A stretch of 6,953 nucleotides of DNA from Cycloclasticus sp. (GTDB taxonomy: Bacteria > Pseudomonadota > Gammaproteobacteria > Methylococcales > Cycloclasticaceae): positions 1-6,953 of the forward strand of contig JAHRWG010000158.1 in assembly GCA_019090295.1 (NCBI GenBank), in the 5' to 3' direction. The position numbers and the translations under genes were made by a program. Below are positions 1 to 5,847 of this stretch, piece by piece. Each line of letters starts with the position of its first letter. Position 1 is the stretch's first letter. The notes under the pieces were generated by a model. That model was not told the origin of the DNA and did not search any database. It worked only from the letters and a program-made list of their open reading frames with translations.

Positions 1-19
1 GCATTTAGTACCAGTAAAA

Positions 20-25
20 TATAAT
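20..25 (+). promoter_or_regulatory. Candidate -10 element of the rluB promoter
   Basis: A perfect TATAAT lies 30 bases before the rluB ATG at 56, which would give a leader of roughly 25 bases. The matching -35 hexamer would fall at or before the first bases of the window, so it cannot be judged. The surrounding leader is AT-rich, where such hexamers also arise by chance. Confidence 0.4.
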
Positions 26-55
26 GATACCTCTATCAAATAAAACACATTGATT

Positions 56-850
56 ATGAAAAAAAAATCTATAGATAAAAATGACCTTGTAACAGCCCCA
101 AAATCAAAAAGTAAAGGGCCTGAGCGCATTCAAAAACTACTGGCTCAAGCAGGGGTTGGCTCAAGACGTCAAGTAGAGAAATGGATTGAAGAAGGGGCTA
201 TTCATGTTAATGGAGGTGTTGCCAAGCTGGGTGATAAAATTACCGCTAGAGATGAGGTAAGGCTCAAAGGTCGACCGGTGAAATTAGAAGGTAAAATTCA
301 AGTTGAAACCGAGGTGCTTATTTATCACAAACCAGCAGGTGAAATTGTTAGTAAACGTGACCCTGAAGGACGACCTAATGTGTTCAAGCGTTTGCCACGA
401 CTAAAGACGGGTCGATGGATTTCGGTTGGCCGTTTGGATTTAAATACGCAAGGCTTATTGGTCTTCACTAATGATGGAGAGCTTGCTAATCAACTGATGC
501 ACCCCTCTCATCAAGTAGAACGTGAATATGCAGTACGAGTAATGGGCGTGGTTACTAAAGAGATGGTCGAGAAATTAGTCAATGGTATTGAGTTAGAAGA
601 TGGTAAGGCAAGGTTTGAAGATATCCATGAATCCGGTGGAGAAGGTATTAACCGCTGGTTTCATGTTGTGGTAGCAGAAGGGCGAAACCGAGTTGTTCGC
701 CGCCTGTGGGAGTCGTTAGGCTGTAAAGTAAGCCGTTTGATACGTGTCCGCTATGGCTCAGTTTTCTTGCCGCCTGGCTTGCCAACAGGGCAGCACCAGT
801 TTTTGGACAAAAAAGAGGTTAAAGAGCTTAAGCGAGTCGCTAGCCTTTAG
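56..850 (+). CDS. rluB: 23S rRNA pseudouridine synthase, RluB type
   Basis: The 264-residue product belongs to the RsuA/RluB/RluE/RluF family. Family members isomerise a uridine to pseudouridine in rRNA; E. coli RluB acts on 23S rRNA U2605. Residues ~22-80 form an S4 RNA-binding domain (ERIQKLLAQAGVGSRR, then VNGGVAKLGD). The catalytic domain follows, with GRLDLNTQGLL carrying the catalytic Asp (~residue 128), then LANQLMHPS, EREYAVRV and the late family signature EGRNRVVRRLWE. RluB is preferred over RsuA because SGGEGINRWFHV and RLIRVRYG closely match remembered E. coli RluB. The Lys-rich first ~20 residues are an extension absent from E. coli. Start choice: an in-frame TTG at 50 is possible, but ATG at 56 is the more usual codon; neither has a clear Shine-Dalgarno. 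The stop lies inside the end of the convergent cyclase gene. Confidence 0.93.
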   Translation: MKKKSIDKNDLVTAPKSKSKGPERIQKLLAQAGVGSRRQVEKWIEEGAIHVNGGVAKLGDKITARDEVRLKGRPVKLEGKIQVETEVLIYHKPAGEIVSKRDPEGRPNVFKRLPRLKTGRWISVGRLDLNTQGLLVFTNDGELANQLMHPSHQVEREYAVRVMGVVTKEMVEKLVNGIELEDGKARFEDIHESGGEGINRWFHVVVAEGRNRVVRRLWESLGCKVSRLIRVRYGSVFLPPGLPTGQHQFLDKKEVKELKRVASL

Positions 851-1754
851 TTTGAACGACCCTGTTTCTGCCAGTATTTTTTGCTTCATAGAGTGCTGAG
901 TCAGCACGGTGCATTAATGCGTCTATTTTTTCACCGTCACAGTAAGTTGCTAAACCTAGGCTGGCCGTAAAACTGATGCTACTGTCTTCATATTTAATAC
1001 GAAGTTTCTCAGTCGCTAAGCGTAACCTTTCGGCTAATAAATAAGCACTATCTGAGGTCGTGTTGTTGAGCAGTATTGCAAACTCCTCACCACCTAATCG
1101 AAAAATATGGTCACTTTCACGAACGGTGTCTTGAATGCATTTGCTTATGGCTTGCAAGACGATGTCACCTGCTACGTGACCATGAGTGTCATTAATCACT
1201 TTAAAAAAGTCAATATCCAGCATCACTAAGCTTAATTCTGAGTGATTTCTTTTGGTAAGAGCCGCTTCTTTTTGAAAAACAGACTGTAGCGTTGAGCGAT
1301 TTAGGACGCCTGTTAATGGGTCAGTATGGGCTGAGCGAAGTGCTTGAAGGTATTGAAGCGAGTTCCTTAAAGGGTAAAGTAAGCACGCAATAGATCGTTC
1401 TATTAACAAAAGCTCTGATTCGCTAAAACGTTGACGGCTCATAAACTTAATGGAGCCCAGCAAAGCGCCTTCTATGGTTAGAGAATATTCGCATGAATGA
1501 TTAGCACGTAGCCCTGTTGCTATTTGGATGCTCTGCTCATCATGGGTGTAGAGCATCCCTTTGTGAGGAATAAGCTTAGTCAGCTCTTTGCTAAAGATCG
1601 AAATTAATTGTTCTAAATCTATCGTTGTTTGTAATTGACTAACGAGTTGGGAAAGAGCATTTGCACTTTTAGTTTGCTCTGTGGCAGCCTGGTGCATTTG
1701 TGTAGATTTTATTGCTTTTAATTCCATCACGATTTGATCCCTTGATATGGCCAT
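840..1754 (-). CDS. Diguanylate cyclase with GAF-like N-terminal domain
   Basis: The 304-residue protein should make cyclic di-GMP from two GTP. The C-terminal half (~142-304) is a complete GGDEF domain: DPLTGVLNR, then LDIDFFKVINDTHGH with the metal-binding Asp (~180), then the active-site signature GGEEF at 221-225, and the closing motif YEAKNTGRNRV. An RESD at 212-215, five residues before GGEEF, fits the RxxD inhibitory site, so product feedback is expected. Residues ~45-135 look like a GAF-type sensor by pattern and length, preceded by a helical stretch. No membrane segment is visible, so it is probably cytosolic; the ligand is unknown. ATG at 1754 is supported by AAAGAG at 1761-1766, six bases upstream. 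The gene has the same strand as the oxidase cluster but lies 176 bp beyond fixH, with its own promoter-like region. I cannot assign a named gene; the cyclase activity is a family inference. Confidence 0.92.
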   Translation of the reverse strand: MAISRDQIVMELKAIKSTQMHQAATEQTKSANALSQLVSQLQTTIDLEQLISIFSKELTKLIPHKGMLYTHDEQSIQIATGLRANHSCEYSLTIEGALLGSIKFMSRQRFSESELLLIERSIACLLYPLRNSLQYLQALRSAHTDPLTGVLNRSTLQSVFQKEAALTKRNHSELSLVMLDIDFFKVINDTHGHVAGDIVLQAISKCIQDTVRESDHIFRLGGEEFAILLNNTTSDSAYLLAERLRLATEKLRIKYEDSSISFTASLGLATYCDGEKIDALMHRADSALYEAKNTGRNRVVQTKG

Positions 1755-1785
1755 ATTTAACTCTTTGTAGAGGTTTTTAAATATG
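1752..1785 (-). promoter_or_regulatory. Predicted mRNA hairpin covering RBS and start codon of the cyclase gene
   Basis: In the cyclase transcript, CAUAUUUAA (from 1785 to 1777) is perfectly complementary to UUAAAUAUG (1760 to 1752), whose last three bases are the start codon. Between these arms, CUCU (1772-1769) pairs with AGAG (1764-1761), which is the core of the ribosome binding site, around an ACAA loop. A four-base AAAC bulge separates the two stems. If it folds, both ribosome contact points are hidden. The base pairing is seen directly; folding and regulation are inferred. Confidence 0.5.
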
Positions 1786-1820
1786 AAGCCAAAACCGTGC
1801 CAGTTTAATTATATGCTTTT

Positions 1821-1846
1821 AAAACAATAGCTTAAGTCATTGTTTT
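1821..1846. promoter_or_regulatory. Interrupted palindrome over the putative cyclase -35 region
   Basis: AAAACAAT at 1821-1828 is the exact inverse complement of ATTGTTTT at 1839-1846. The centre contains the palindrome CTTAAG (1831-1836), aligned on the same axis, so 22 of 26 positions are symmetric. It sits just upstream of the TATAAT, where a regulator would act. As RNA it would be an AU-only stem except for one pair, with no T-run after it on the - strand, which argues against a terminator. Confidence 0.4.
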
Positions 1847-1875
1847 GTTGGAACTGGATTTTTACACCTTGCTTA

Positions 1876-1889
1876 GTCAAATATTTGAC
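1876..1889. repeat. Perfect 14-bp palindrome upstream of the cyclase gene
   Basis: GTCAAATATTTGAC reads identically on both strands. It lies ~120 bp before the cyclase start and ~40 bp after the fixH stop. The half-sites are in the opposite order to an FNR/ANR box (TTGAT-N4-ATCAA), so it is not one. A regulator site is possible; the protein is unknown. Confidence 0.4.
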
Positions 1890-1930
1890 GAATGGGTTTG
1901 GTAATAGTGATGGCTGTGGCCTACCTTAAT

Positions 1931-2401
1931 TTAAGGTTGGGTAAAGTGAGAGACTAGGTCAATAGACCAAGTAGCAGAAGGGTTTTTAATGTTTAGGTAC
2001 CATTTACCAGGTTTTGGTAAAACGAAAGGAGCTTGGTATGTGGAATCGGATATTTCAACCAGTGTTAAAACCTTATCGTGCTGACTGATGGTTGAGTGGC
2101 GTAGAGAGACCCTAATGAGAGGAGGGTGTCCATGCTGACCTTTTAAGTGAATGGTTAGCATTCTTTTATCAAGGCTGAGTGTTGATGAGATACCTAACTC
2201 TTTAGCATTAGTTAGTAGCTTCTCTTTACTGTTAAAAGCTAAACCTTCTTTGTAATAGTTCTTTATAACAAGTGACGGGCTATTTTTTTGAGCAATTATA
2301 AATGTTGATATGCTTGCGACCACAGCACAAGCTGGTAAAAAAAGTAAAAACCAAGGCCAAAATTGTTTATACCACGGTGTGGTTTGTGTTGTGTTGAGCA
2401 T
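1931..2401 (-). CDS. fixH: cbb3 oxidase assembly protein FixH (CcoH)
   Basis: The 156-residue protein matches the FixH/CcoH family, a small single-pass membrane protein needed for assembly or stability of cbb3 oxidase. A short N-terminus containing WYKQFWPW leads into one membrane helix (~15-37). It is followed by the family-typical YYKEGL at 49-54 and a ~100-residue, probably periplasmic, beta-rich domain that includes PFVLPKPGKWYL and ends near the C-terminus. Length and architecture are normal for the family. The start ATG at 2401 has no strong Shine-Dalgarno (the nearest purine run, AAGAA, is about ten bases upstream). It is separated from ccoG by 120 bp, much more than any other gap in the cluster. 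In many genomes ccoI and ccoS come next; here they do not. Confidence 0.88.
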   Translation of the reverse strand: MLNTTQTTPWYKQFWPWFLLFLPACAVVASISTFIIAQKNSPSLVIKNYYKEGLAFNSKEKLLTNAKELGISSTLSLDKRMLTIHLKGQHGHPPLIRVSLRHSTISQHDKVLTLVEISDSTYQAPFVLPKPGKWYLNIKNPSATWSIDLVSHFTQP

Positions 2402-2521
2402 AGTAAAGTAGGTTCTTAATGAGGTATGTTGGGCTTAATATTAAGCAATTAAGGGTATCGTGCAACGTTCAAATATTAAGATAATCGGACCAGCAGTAAT
2501 AGGGTAACAGGTAAACGTATA
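2402..2521 (-). promoter_or_regulatory. ccoG-fixH gap with candidate weak promoter and 14-bp palindrome
   Basis: No gene is visible here. On the - strand, TTGCAC (2465-2460) and AATATT (2442-2437) each match 4 of 6 consensus bases at an ideal 17-base spacing, giving a possible fixH promoter with a leader of about 30 bases. The -10 element forms the centre of a perfect palindrome, GCTTAATATTAAGC (2433-2446), so a protein bound there would block it. The match is weak and may be chance in AT-rich DNA. Confidence 0.3.
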
Positions 2522-3910
2522 TTAAGGGTCCAATGGACCAATAAAGCGGCCGTCAGTTTGAGTATCCCCTTTAATCCCTTCGAGTGCATGCAAAGAGAAG
2601 ATAATGTTGCTTGAGGGGGTTTTAAGGGATTCAGGCTGAACAAAGACGGATACTGGGGCCTCAAGAACTTGCCCAGCTCTAACAAGGATAGGTTCATTGA
2701 TAGAGGAGTCAATGCCATCGATACCACTGACGTTAAAGGCATAATGGTGGTCGACTTTGTCCATATTAAGGACTTTGATAGTGTAGCTATTAGTAATGCT
2801 GCCATCGGGGTTTTCCCGGTACAAAGAGTTCCTATCTCGTAGTACATTAAGGGCCACTGAATCACGGGTTTCAATTGAATAAATGACCCCTGACAATATG
2901 GCAACTAAGAGTGTGATGTAAACAATAATCCGTGGCCGTAAAATTCTTGAAGGCTGGCCTTCTAGTTTATTTTCGGTTGTATAGGTAATAAGTCCCTTGG
3001 GGTAACTCATTTTTTCCATGACATCATCGCACACATCGATACATGCCGCGCAACCAATGCACTCATACTGTAAGCCGTTACGGATATCGATACCGGTGGG
3101 GCAGACCTGAACACATAGGTTGCAATCTATACAGCTCCCTAAACCTTTTTCAGCAAAGTCAATTCCCTTTTTACGACCACCGCGAGGTTCGCCTCTTAAC
3201 GCGTCATAAGAGATAACGAGGGTGTCTTTATCAAGCATGACACTTTGAAAACGAGCATACGGACACATGTAAAGACAGACTTGCTCACGCAACCATCCAG
3301 CGTTAGCGTAAGTGGCCAAACTATAAAAAAACAGCCAAAAGGTTTCCCAGGGACCTAATTGTAGCCCTAGAATGGCGGTAGTTAGTTCCTTTATTGGGGT
3401 AAAGAAGCCAACAAAAGTGAACCCTGTAAATAAGGCAAATAGCACCCATATTATGTGTTTTGTGGCTTTAAGTTGAATTTTTTTAAAGCTATTTTTTGCT
3501 TTATCAAGTTTGATTTGTTGTGACCGTGTACCTTCAATCTTACGTTCAATCCATAAGAAAACTTCGGTCCAAACTGTTTGAGGGCATGCATAGCCACACC
3601 AAAGTCGTCCAGCAAGAGCGGTAAAGAGAAAAAGAGAAAAGGCGGCACAAATAAGTAGCAGCGAAAGGTAGATGAAGTCTTGAGGCCAAAAAACCCAGCC
3701 AAAGATATAAAATTTTCTGGCGGGCAAATCAAATAAAACGATTTGTTGCTCATTAATACTGATCCAAGGTAAAAGGTAGTACATACCTAATAGAACAAAA
3801 AGGCTCAAATAGCGAAGTTTGACAAATAAGCCTTCAACTTCCCTAGGGTGGATTTTACTGCGTTCCTTGAAAAGAGAGGAGTTAGATGAGTCTTTGTTTT
3901 TGTTAGTCAT
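2522..3910 (-). CDS. ccoG: cbb3 oxidase assembly protein CcoG (FixG/RdxA), polyferredoxin-like
   Basis: This 462-residue membrane iron-sulfur protein belongs to the CcoG/FixG/RdxA family. Work on Rhodobacter capsulatus assigns it Cu(II) reduction for the oxidase copper centre. About five membrane helices are visible (~33-51, 77-99, 153-170, 188-205, 328-344). Two cysteine pairs occur near helix ends, WCGYACP (105-110) and CLYMCPY (212-218). The cytosolic loop carries two [4Fe-4S] motifs: C260-C263-C266-C270 followed by Pro, and C284-C287-C290-C294. A C-terminal domain (~350-462), Ig-like in this family, ends at FIGPLDP. Length is normal. The ATG at 3910 lies 3 bases beyond the stop of the small membrane gene and has no Shine-Dalgarno, so translation probably depends on coupling to that gene. 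The conserved HPREV at 21-25 near the N-terminus supports the start. Confidence 0.95.
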   Translation of the reverse strand: MTNKNKDSSNSSLFKERSKIHPREVEGLFVKLRYLSLFVLLGMYYLLPWISINEQQIVLFDLPARKFYIFGWVFWPQDFIYLSLLLICAAFSLFLFTALAGRLWCGYACPQTVWTEVFLWIERKIEGTRSQQIKLDKAKNSFKKIQLKATKHIIWVLFALFTGFTFVGFFTPIKELTTAILGLQLGPWETFWLFFYSLATYANAGWLREQVCLYMCPYARFQSVMLDKDTLVISYDALRGEPRGGRKKGIDFAEKGLGSCIDCNLCVQVCPTGIDIRNGLQYECIGCAACIDVCDDVMEKMSYPKGLITYTTENKLEGQPSRILRPRIIVYITLLVAILSGVIYSIETRDSVALNVLRDRNSLYRENPDGSITNSYTIKVLNMDKVDHHYAFNVSGIDGIDSSINEPILVRAGQVLEAPVSVFVQPESLKTPSSNIIFSLHALEGIKGDTQTDGRFIGPLDP

Positions 3911-3913
3911 TAA

Positions 3914-4150
3914 TTATTTGGGTTTAGAGCGAGAAAAAATAATAGAGAAAAAGCTATTCCAAGCGCTAACGCCCCAGAAAAAGAAAAAACCTAGACTATA
4001 AGCAGCAAGCGGTGAGGCGTTGTCAAGGCCAAAGAGATGTGTAAAATCGAGTGGGTCTATGATACTAAAAATAATACCTGAGAGGAGGATGGCCACCCAA
4101 AAGGATGGCCATAAAACTCCAATTAATAAGCGCTTTCTAGAGAGTTCCAC
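3914..4150 (-). CDS. Small two-helix membrane protein in the cbb3 operon, function unknown
   Basis: This 78-residue hydrophobic protein has no function I can name. It has two predicted helices (~8-31 and ~48-71) joined by a short loop with DPLDF and an Asp at 43. Positive residues at both ends (RKR at 5-7; RSKPK at the C-terminus) suggest a hairpin with both ends in the cytoplasm. The GTG at 4150 is the only usable start: there is no internal ATG, and an in-frame stop lies a few codons upstream. It is 8 bp after ccoP and 3 bp before ccoG, with no strong ribosome binding site, so it looks translationally coupled. The packing and clean membrane topology argue that it is real. A role in oxidase assembly or stability is inferred from position only. 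It is not FixH, which is present separately, and it lacks Cys pairs or a His/Met-rich metal motif. Confidence 0.8.
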   Translation of the reverse strand: MELSRKRLLIGVLWPSFWVAILLSGIIFSIIDPLDFTHLFGLDNASPLAAYSLGFFFFWGVSAWNSFFSIIFSRSKPK

Positions 4151-4158
4151 TGTTAGAT

Positions 4159-5049
4159 TTACTTATTGGATAAGCTGTACACATAGGCAGCAAGAACATG
4201 TACTTTGTCTTCACCTAAAAAGTTTTTATGTGGAGGCATTTTTCCTAAGCGGCCCTTACTAATAGACTCCGTAATTTTATTGCGTGAGGCACCATATAGC
4301 CAGACATCATCAACAAGGTTAGGAGCACCTAAAGCTTTATTACCGGTAGCATCACTCATGTGACAGGTCACACAATAACTATCATATAATTTTTTGCCAC
4401 GGTTAGCATCTGTTGCTTTATGTGGTCGGCCACTTAAACTGAATAAATAATCAGCAACATATTCGACCTGATTGGGTTTTAATACGCTTCCCCATGCTGG
4501 CATCGCTGCATCTCGGCCATTAAGGATAGTATGCTCAATGTCACTTGCCTCACCACCCCAAATCCATTCGTTATCCGTTAGGTTAGGGTAGCCTCGTGTA
4601 CCGCCAGCATCAGAACCATGACACTGTGCGCAATAGGTGACGAATAAACGTTGGCCAACCTTATTGGCGTCTTCATTCTTACTTAGCTCTTCGATGGGCG
4701 TGTCAGAAAACTGGCTAAATAGTGGGCCATACTTTTCCTCGGATTTTGCCACTTCTTCTTCATACTGACCGACTGATGTCCATTTCAGTAGACCCTCATA
4801 CTGGCTAAACCCAGGGTAAAGAACAACATACACTAAAGCAAAAATAATACTGATATAGAATAAGTAGAGCCACCACATTGGCATGGGGTTGTTTAGCTCT
4901 GCAAGATTGTCATCCCAAATATGTCCGGTGGTTTCGCCTGCTTTAGATTCACCTTTATTTGGTTTGGCCACCCAACGAATAAGGAGGTAGCCCCCGATAA
5001 TGTTAAGGAATATGACTATATTGACAACGGTTGACCAAAAAGAACTCAT
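4159..5049 (-). CDS. ccoP: cbb3 cytochrome c oxidase subunit III, dihaem cytochrome c CcoP
   Basis: The 296-residue protein is the dihaem c-type subunit that passes electrons from soluble cytochrome c towards CcoO and CcoN. The N-terminus has two membrane helices (~9-28 and ~60-78) flanking a conserved stretch, HIWDDNLAELNNPMPMWW. The periplasmic part has two cytochrome c domains. Haem sites are C140-AQ-CH144 and C226-VT-CH230. Likely axial methionines are M183 (AAMPAWG) and M271 (GKMPPH). Length is typical. ATG at 5049 is well supported: AAGGGAG (5062-5056) lies six bases upstream, and the start overlaps the ccoQ stop by four bases (ATGA). The next gene follows after 8 bp. No missing residues or frame breaks are seen. 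Confidence 0.97.
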   Translation of the reverse strand: MSSFWSTVVNIVIFLNIIGGYLLIRWVAKPNKGESKAGETTGHIWDDNLAELNNPMPMWWLYLFYISIIFALVYVVLYPGFSQYEGLLKWTSVGQYEEEVAKSEEKYGPLFSQFSDTPIEELSKNEDANKVGQRLFVTYCAQCHGSDAGGTRGYPNLTDNEWIWGGEASDIEHTILNGRDAAMPAWGSVLKPNQVEYVADYLFSLSGRPHKATDANRGKKLYDSYCVTCHMSDATGNKALGAPNLVDDVWLYGASRNKITESISKGRLGKMPPHKNFLGEDKVHVLAAYVYSLSNK

Positions 5050-5219
5050 TTGTTACTCCCTTTTAAATCTGAACTAATATCGTCTCCCTCAAATGGAAGA
5101 TTTGCAGCTTCATCAAACTCTTTTTTACGGCCCTTTCCCCAAGCCCAAACTGCAATGCCGATAAATAATATAAATAACGCTACTGTGACAATAGAGCGCA
5201 ATATGTTGATATCAAACAT
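5046..5219 (-). CDS. ccoQ: cbb3 cytochrome c oxidase subunit CcoQ (FixQ)
   Basis: Translating the gap between ccoO and ccoP gives a 57-residue protein starting MFDINILRSIV and ending LKGSNK. It has one membrane helix (~9-27, with AVWAWG at its end), then a basic patch (KGRKKEF) and an acidic cytosolic tail. This is the standard CcoQ/FixQ layout and length. CcoQ is a small accessory subunit that helps stabilise CcoP in the oxidase complex in studied species. The start is firm: AAGGAG (5233-5228) lies eight bases before the ATG, overlapping the end of ccoO. The gene begins 4 bp after the ccoO stop, and its stop shares ATGA with the ccoP start. Its short length makes it easy to overlook in gene calling. 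Confidence 0.95.
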   Translation of the reverse strand: MFDINILRSIVTVALFILFIGIAVWAWGKGRKKEFDEAANLPFEGDDISSDLKGSNK

Positions 5220-5223
5220 ATCG

Positions 5224-5832
5224 TTATCTCCTTGTGCTTACGTGAGTTCCAAGCACTTGAAGGTAAGCAATCAATGCATCCATTTCGGTGACGCCTTCAA
5301 GAGATGAAGGTGCATTTTTAATGTCATCATCTGTGTAAGGTGTATTCAGTAGGCGTAAGGCACGCATTTTATTAGCGACCAACTCTCCATCAACTGGCGT
5401 ATCGTTAAACCATGGGTAGCCAGGCATGTTCGACTCTGGTACTACCAAACGAGGGTTTGTAAGGTGTAGTCGATGCCAGTCATCACTATAGCGCCCACCA
5501 ACACGATGCAAGTCAGGACCAGTTCGTTTTGAACCCCACTGGAAAGGTCTATCGTAGATAAACTCACCAGCAAGGGAATAGTGACCATAACGCTCAGTTT
5601 CTGCGCGAAATGGGCGAATCATCTGAGAGTGGCAACCGTAACAGCCATTGCTAACATACACGTCGCGTCCTGCTAATTGAATGGATGTATAAGGTTCAAG
5701 CCCTGATACAGGCTCATTGGTTTGTTTCATAAAAAACAAAGGAACAATTTCAATCAAGCCACCCACCAAGATGACAAGTGTGATTAACACAATCATTAGC
5801 CCTATGTTAGTTTCTACTTTTTCATGACTCAT
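5224..5832 (-). CDS. ccoO: cbb3 cytochrome c oxidase subunit II, monohaem cytochrome c CcoO
   Basis: The 202-residue protein is the membrane-anchored monohaem subunit that relays electrons from CcoP to the haem-copper centre in CcoN. An N-terminal anchor helix (~11-34) precedes a periplasmic cytochrome c domain. The haem site is C64-YG-CH68 within [13 protein letters not shown], and the likely axial ligand is M136 in [26 protein letters not shown] and the preceding [17 protein letters not shown] stretch are hallmarks of the family. Length is normal. ATG at 5832 has AGGAG (5846-5842) nine bases upstream. It follows ccoN by 15 bp and precedes ccoQ by 4 bp. Confidence 0.97.
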   Translation of the reverse strand: MSHEKVETNIGLMIVLITLVILVGGLIEIVPLFFMKQTNEPVSGLEPYTSIQLAGRDVYVSNGCYGCHSQMIRPFRAETERYGHYSLAGEFIYDRPFQWGSKRTGPDLHRVGGRYSDDWHRLHLTNPRLVVPESNMPGYPWFNDTPVDGELVANKMRALRLLNTPYTDDDIKNAPSSLEGVTEMDALIAYLQVLGTHVSTRR

Positions 5833-5847
5833 AATATAAGGCTCCTG

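Larger units (their letters stand above)
1755..1930 (-). promoter_or_regulatory. Intergenic region: candidate cyclase promoter
   Basis: This 176-bp stretch separates fixH from the cyclase gene and holds no convincing gene. On the - strand a perfect TATAAT occurs at 1813-1808, about 55 bases before the start codon. The best -35 at 16-base spacing is only TTAAGC (1835-1830, 3 of 6 consensus bases), so any promoter may need an activator. Two dyads lie upstream (1821-1846 and 1876-1889). Around the fixH stop, a short interrupted stem (1920-1940) is not followed by a T-run, so I see no clear intrinsic terminator for the cluster. Confidence 0.4.

Noticed and set aside
1745..1756. Perfect palindrome ATATGGCCATAT over the cyclase start codon
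   Set aside because: With no loop it cannot form a hairpin, and half of it is codons 1-3 of the gene. It is more simply a composition effect than a second control element.
1920..1940. Possible terminator hairpin at the fixH stop
   Set aside because: The stem is short, has an A-A mismatch and is not followed by a T-run on the - strand.
1892..1957. 21-codon + strand ORF (MGLVIVMAVAYLNLRLGKVRD) in the fixH-cyclase gap
   Set aside because: It is hydrophobic, but has no good ribosome site or promoter and runs into the antisense of fixH. Its length is within chance expectation.
2476..2904. 142-codon open frame on the - strand
   Set aside because: It lies almost wholly inside ccoG in another frame, and its translation shows no domain. 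ccoG in this region has clear family sequence.
5206..5215. TTGATATCAA resembling an FNR/ANR box
   Set aside because: The half-sites abut with no four-base spacer, and the site is inside the ccoQ coding sequence. The true oxygen-control site should lie before ccoN, outside the window.
5050..5307. 85-codon + strand open frame across ccoQ and the end of ccoO
   Set aside because: It is antisense to well-supported ccoQ and ccoO; the translation has no recognisable features and no ribosome site of note.
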